From NCBI RefSeq assembly GCF_014268495.2, contig NZ_CP077087.1, positions 6,354,896-6,418,895 on the forward strand: a DNA stretch of 64,000 nt, read 5' to 3'. A model generated the notes under the pieces. That model was not told the DNA's origin and did not search any database. It saw only the letters and a program-made list of their open reading frames with translations. This document shows, in pieces, positions 60,485 to 64,000 of this stretch. Source of the stretch: Pseudomonas monsensis (GTDB lineage Bacteria; Pseudomonadota; Gammaproteobacteria; Pseudomonadales; Pseudomonadaceae). Every line of letters begins with the position of its first letter. Within the stretch, counting starts at the first letter, position 1. The translations under genes were made by a program, and so were the position numbers.

Positions 60485-61882
60485 ATGCAGCAACCTGTGC
60501 GTACCGAACTCTGGGCCATCCTGCGGCTGTCGGGGCCGCTGATCGCTTCTCAGTTGGCGCACATGTTGATGGTGCTGACCGACACCCTGATGATGGCGCG
60601 CATCAGCCCCGAGGCACTGGCCGGTGGCGGTCTGGGGGCGGCGAGTTATTCGTTCGTGTCGATCTTCTGCATTGGTGTAATTGCAGCGGTCGGCACGCTG
60701 GTCGCGATCCGTCAGGGTGCTGGCGACATCATCGGCGCGGCACGTCTGACTCAGGCCGGATTATGGCTGGCGTGGCTGATGGCGCTGGGCGCCGGGTTGC
60801 TGCTGTGGAATCTCAAACCGCTGTTGCTGCTGTTCGGCCAGACCGAAACCAACGTCATTGCCGCCGGGCAATTTCTGATTGCCCTGCCCTTCGCCCTGCC
60901 CGGCTATTTGAGTTTCATGGCCCTGCGCGGCTTTACCAGCGCGATTGGCCGGGCGACCCCGGTGATGGTCATCAGCCTGGGCGGCACCGTGGCCAACTTC
61001 CTGCTCAATTACGCACTGATCACCGGCATGTTCGGCCTGCCGAAACTGGGTTTGACGGGCATCGGCCTGGTCACGGCCATTGTAGCCAGCTGCATGGCAC
61101 TGGCGCTGGCCTGGCATATCCGCCGGCACCCGGCTTACGACGCTTACCCGCTGCGCGCCGGGCTGTCGCGGCCGAACCGGCAATACCTCAAGGAGCTCTG
61201 GCGCCTGGGCCTGCCCATTGGCGGCACCTATGCGGTGGAAGTGGGTTTGTTTGCCTTTGCGGCTTTGTGCATGGGCACCATGGGCAGCACGCAGATGGGC
61301 GCGCACCAGATCGCCCTGCAAATCGTCTCGGTGGCGTTCATGGTGCCGGCGGGCATGTCGTACGCCATCACCATGCGCGTCGGCCAGCATTACGGCGCCG
61401 GGCAGTTGAACGATGCGCGGATGTCCGGACGGGTCGGCATCGCCTTCGGCGCGGTGGTGATGCTGGGTTTTGCCATGGTGTTCTGGTTGTTGCCGAATCA
61501 GTTGGTCGGGTTGTTCCTCGATCACAATGATCCGGCGTTTGCCGAGGTCATTCGCCTGGCCGTGAGCCTGCTGGCAGTGGCTGCGTGGTTCGAGCTGTTC
61601 GACGGCACCCAGACGATCGCCATGGGCTGCATCCGTGGGCTCAAGGATGCCAAGACCACGTTTCTGGTCGGGCTCGGTTGCTATTGGTTGATCGGCGCGC
61701 CGGCGGCGTGGTGGATGGCGTTCCACCTCAACTGGGGGCCGACGGGCGTCTGGTGGGGGCTGGCGCTGGGCCTGGCGTGTGCGGCGATCAGCCTGACCCT
61801 GGCGTTTGAGTGGAAGATGAAGCGGATGATTCGGCGGGAGCCTGCGTCATCCAATCAATACACAGTCGCCCAGACCGACTGA
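60485..61882 (+). CDS. MATE-family multidrug/Na+ antiporter (NorM/PmpM type)
   Basis: 465 residues from ATG 60485 (a GTG at 60473 would add 4). Twelve membrane helices are expected in two repeats. Family features include LSGPLIASQLAHMLM with LTDTLMMARISPEAL in the first repeat and VSVAFMVPAGMSYAITMRVG in the second. These exporters use Na+ or H+ gradients to expel cationic drugs and dyes. Substrate is not predictable. Confidence 0.93.
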   Translation: MQQPVRTELWAILRLSGPLIASQLAHMLMVLTDTLMMARISPEALAGGGLGAASYSFVSIFCIGVIAAVGTLVAIRQGAGDIIGAARLTQAGLWLAWLMALGAGLLLWNLKPLLLLFGQTETNVIAAGQFLIALPFALPGYLSFMALRGFTSAIGRATPVMVISLGGTVANFLLNYALITGMFGLPKLGLTGIGLVTAIVASCMALALAWHIRRHPAYDAYPLRAGLSRPNRQYLKELWRLGLPIGGTYAVEVGLFAFAALCMGTMGSTQMGAHQIALQIVSVAFMVPAGMSYAITMRVGQHYGAGQLNDARMSGRVGIAFGAVVMLGFAMVFWLLPNQLVGLFLDHNDPAFAEVIRLAVSLLAVAAWFELFDGTQTIAMGCIRGLKDAKTTFLVGLGCYWLIGAPAAWWMAFHLNWGPTGVWWGLALGLACAAISLTLAFEWKMKRMIRREPASSNQYTVAQTD

Positions 61883-61906
61883 GATCCCTTGTAGGAGTGA
61901 GCCTTT

Positions 61907-62037
61907 GTGGCGAGGGGATTTATCCCCGATGGGTGGCGAAGCCGCCCCAAAACCGGTAGCTGGGGTTTATCAGATGTGTCCAGTGCTATGGTCTTGCGAC
62001 TGCTTCGCAGTCGAACGGGGATAAATCCCCTCGCCAC
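61907..62037. repeat. REPIN-like inverted pair, GTGGCGAGGGGATTTATCCC type
   Basis: The third copy of this design in the window, between the MATE gene and the convergent GGDEF-EAL gene. Its spacer again contains a gcgactgcttcgcagtcg-type hairpin. Confidence 0.85.
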
Positions 62038-62064
62038 AATGTTGTTCCAAATTGAGTTATGGAT

Positions 62065-63738
62065 TTAGCTGACGATTTCCAGTGCGGGCTGCTGGCTGGC
62101 GCCGAAGGTCAGGTACTCAACCAGTTCCGCCAGCGGCAACGGCCGGCTGATCAGATAACCCTGCACCTGATCGCAACCAAACCCGCGCAACAGATCCAGT
62201 TGCTCCGGCGTCTCGACCCCTTCCGCCACCACTTCCAGATGCAGGTTGTGCGCGAGATTGATCATCGCGTGCACCAGTTTGCGGTTCTCTTCACGCTGCT
62301 CCATGCCGCCGACGAAGCTCTTGTCGATTTTCAACAAAGTGATCGGCAGGCTGTTGAGGTGCACGAACGATGAAAACCCGGTGCCAAAGTCATCCAGCGA
62401 AAAACGCACGCCGAGGCGGCCGAGGGCGTCCATGGTCTGTTTGACCAGATCGCTGCGGCGCATGACGGCGGTTTCGGTCAGTTCGAATTCCAGCCATTGC
62501 GCTTCAACACCACGCTCGGCGATCAAACGGCTGAGGGTCGGCAGCAACTGGCTGTCCTGAAACTGGCGGAACGACAGGTTGATCGCCATGTGCAGCGCCG
62601 GCAGCCCACGTTCGCGCAACGCCTGCATGTCGCGCAGGGCCCGGGAAATCACCCAGTACCCCAGCGGCACGATCAAGCCGCTCTGCTCGGCCAGCGGCAC
62701 GAATTCGCTCGGCGGCAGCAAGCCGCGCTCGCCATGACGCCAGCGCACCAGCGCTTCGAGACCGACGATCTGCCCGTCCGCCATGTTCAGCCGTGGCTGG
62801 TAATGCAGTTCCAGCTCGTCGCGACGCAAGGCCCGGCGCAGCTCGCTTTCGAGGTCGGCCATGCTCCGTGCGTTGCGGTTGATGCGTTCGTTGAAGATAT
62901 GGAAGGTGCAGCCCTGGGTGCTCTTGGCCTGCTGCATGGCGATGTGTGCGTGCCACATCAGCGGGTCGGCGCCCCCTTGTGCGCGGGCATGGGCGATGCC
63001 GAGGCTGGAGCCGATCAACAGGCTTTCACCATCGACCCAATACGGTTCGGACAAGGCTTCGGTGATACGTTCGGCCATCCACTCGGCGCGCTGCGGTGCA
63101 CGGCGGGTGTCGATCAGCAGGGCAAATTCATCGCTGCCCAGCCGCGCCAGTTGATCACCGGCTTCGAGCTGACTTTTCAGCCGTGCGACGACTTGCAGGA
63201 TCAAACGGTCGCCGGCCTGATGGCCAAGGGCGTCGTTGGCGTGACGGAAGTTGTCGAGGTCGAGGTGTCCGAGGGCCAGGCCACGCCCGTCGTTTTCCGC
63301 GAGGCGCGCCGTGAGCAGGGTCTGGAAGCCCTGACGGTTGGCGATGCCGGTCAGCGGATCCTGCTCGGCCAGACGTTGCAAGGTGTTTTCGAGCACGCCG
63401 CGCTCGCGCACATGACGCAGGCAACGCCGCAGCATGCCGGCGTCGAGGGCGTCGAACACCAGCCAGTCGCTGACGCCAACGGGCGCAGTGGCCGGTTCGT
63501 GTTCCAGCAGCAATACCGTCGGCAGGCTGCAACGGCCCGGGGCCGGTTGCAACGCGGGTACGGTCAACAACACCGCGTGACGGTTGTCTTCGAACAAACG
63601 GCTGACCGACTCCCAGCTCGGCGCGCTGATCAGCACCGCCGCGCTCCCCATCGGAGCCAGACACTCACGCAATAACGCTGTCCACGCTGGCGCTTCGGCC
63701 AGTAGCAGCAAACGCAAGGGTTCGACAGGCGTAGACAA
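62065..63738 (-). CDS. GGDEF-EAL cyclic-di-GMP protein with degenerate N-terminal domain
   Basis: 557 residues. Residues about 1-110 look like a receiver-type fold without a clear phospho-acceptor. The GGDEF domain (about 120-285) reads RLGSDEFALL at its active site, so Gly is replaced by Ser and cyclase activity is doubtful. The EAL domain (about 300-545) keeps catalytic residues: GLEALVRW, INLSFRQF, ELTETAVM, LDDFGTGFSS, VVAEGVET. A phosphodiesterase acting on cyclic di-GMP is the best guess. There is no membrane segment. Confidence 0.9.
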   Translation of the reverse strand: MSTPVEPLRLLLLAEAPAWTALLRECLAPMGSAAVLISAPSWESVSRLFEDNRHAVLLTVPALQPAPGRCSLPTVLLLEHEPATAPVGVSDWLVFDALDAGMLRRCLRHVRERGVLENTLQRLAEQDPLTGIANRQGFQTLLTARLAENDGRGLALGHLDLDNFRHANDALGHQAGDRLILQVVARLKSQLEAGDQLARLGSDEFALLIDTRRAPQRAEWMAERITEALSEPYWVDGESLLIGSSLGIAHARAQGGADPLMWHAHIAMQQAKSTQGCTFHIFNERINRNARSMADLESELRRALRRDELELHYQPRLNMADGQIVGLEALVRWRHGERGLLPPSEFVPLAEQSGLIVPLGYWVISRALRDMQALRERGLPALHMAINLSFRQFQDSQLLPTLSRLIAERGVEAQWLEFELTETAVMRRSDLVKQTMDALGRLGVRFSLDDFGTGFSSFVHLNSLPITLLKIDKSFVGGMEQREENRKLVHAMINLAHNLHLEVVAEGVETPEQLDLLRGFGCDQVQGYLISRPLPLAELVEYLTFGASQQPALEIVS

Positions 63739-64000
63739 GCTAGCTCCCTAGACTCTGCAATGATGTGGGCGGGGCATTATGCCGTTGCGATGTTCAATGA
63801 CCAAATGACAACGGTTATCAGAACGTTATTTTGTGTCACGAATGAGAACATTAGCCGCAAAATCACCGTGCATCCTCCGCGAAAGTAACAAAACCGGCAA
63901 ATTTGAATCGCGTGGTGCGTCACAAGTCGGACAGAGCAGCACAAATCGCTGAGCCTGTTAAAATGCCGGCCCATTTCGTCAACGACTCCCGAATTTTCGT
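63739..64000. other. upstream region at the window edge
   Basis: 262 bp ahead of the GGDEF-EAL gene. It is AT-richer than the genes around it and contains no convincing gene; the window ends before any downstream gene starts. Confidence 0.5.

Overview
The window is a chromosomal segment of a Pseudomonas, most likely of the P. fluorescens group. The backbone order is typical of that genus: algP, algQ, dsbB, hemYXDC, algR, argH, cyaA, rnk, cyaY, lptM-lysA-dapF-xerC, sutA, amtB-glnK, ubiK and comM. The gaps carry the short inverted REP/REPIN palindromes typical of the group. I saw no rRNA, tRNA or CRISPR array.

Region by region. 0-2 kb: an envelope cluster (YcfL-like lipoprotein, LpoB, CsgG/LpoB-like protein). 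2-9 kb: LysE exporter, small MscS channel, ABC-F ATPase, the Lys/Ala-repeat protein AlgP, a periplasmic FKBP isomerase, AlgQ/Rsd and a DsbB-type oxidase. 9-16 kb: hemYXDC, algR (with no adjacent algZ) and divergent argH. 16-28 kb: GST, two small conserved genes, class I adenylate cyclase, rnk, cyaY, then the lptM-lysA-dapF-DUF484-xerC-HAD operon, sutA and yjbQ. 28-32 kb: ammonium transport and sensing (amtB, glnK), ubiK, a BRO-N gene behind a strongly folded leader, and an orphan HigA-type antitoxin.

32.2-55.8 kb: comM (yifB) is split by a Tn7-like transposon. Its ends can be read exactly. The element is 33097..55162 (22,066 bp), bounded by perfect 14-bp inverted repeats beginning TGGGACAAAAAG, with a 5-bp target duplication GCAGC on each side. 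Removing the element and one GCAGC restores the comM frame. AT-rich direct repeats with a TGAG core sit inside both ends, as expected for TnsB-binding sites. The transposition genes tnsA, tnsB, tnsC, tniQ and a zinc-finger-rich fifth gene form one minus-strand operon (48.8 to 42.9 kb). A possible tnsE-like gene lies on the plus strand.

The cargo looks defensive. On the left arm, all on the plus strand, are a GHKL ATPase/STAS-like pair, a YegP-like protein, and a ubiquitin-like operon: three ubiquitin-like repeats fused to an E2-like domain, a JAMM peptidase fused to an E1-like adenylyltransferase, and a DUF6527 zinc protein. After the TnsE-like gene comes a proteasome/HslV-fold Ntn-hydrolase. 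The right arm carries a secreted glycine-rich protein and a nuclease-STAND NTPase. The most interesting idea is that the ubiquitin-like tagging genes and the proteasome-like peptidase work together. The left arm begins with a consensus LexA box and an rRNA-type boxA, which suggests SOS control and antitermination of the cargo.

55.8-64 kb: backbone resumes with a DUF4432 epimerase-like protein, a chemoreceptor, a LysR/GcvA-type regulator divergent from a MATE exporter, and a GGDEF-EAL protein.
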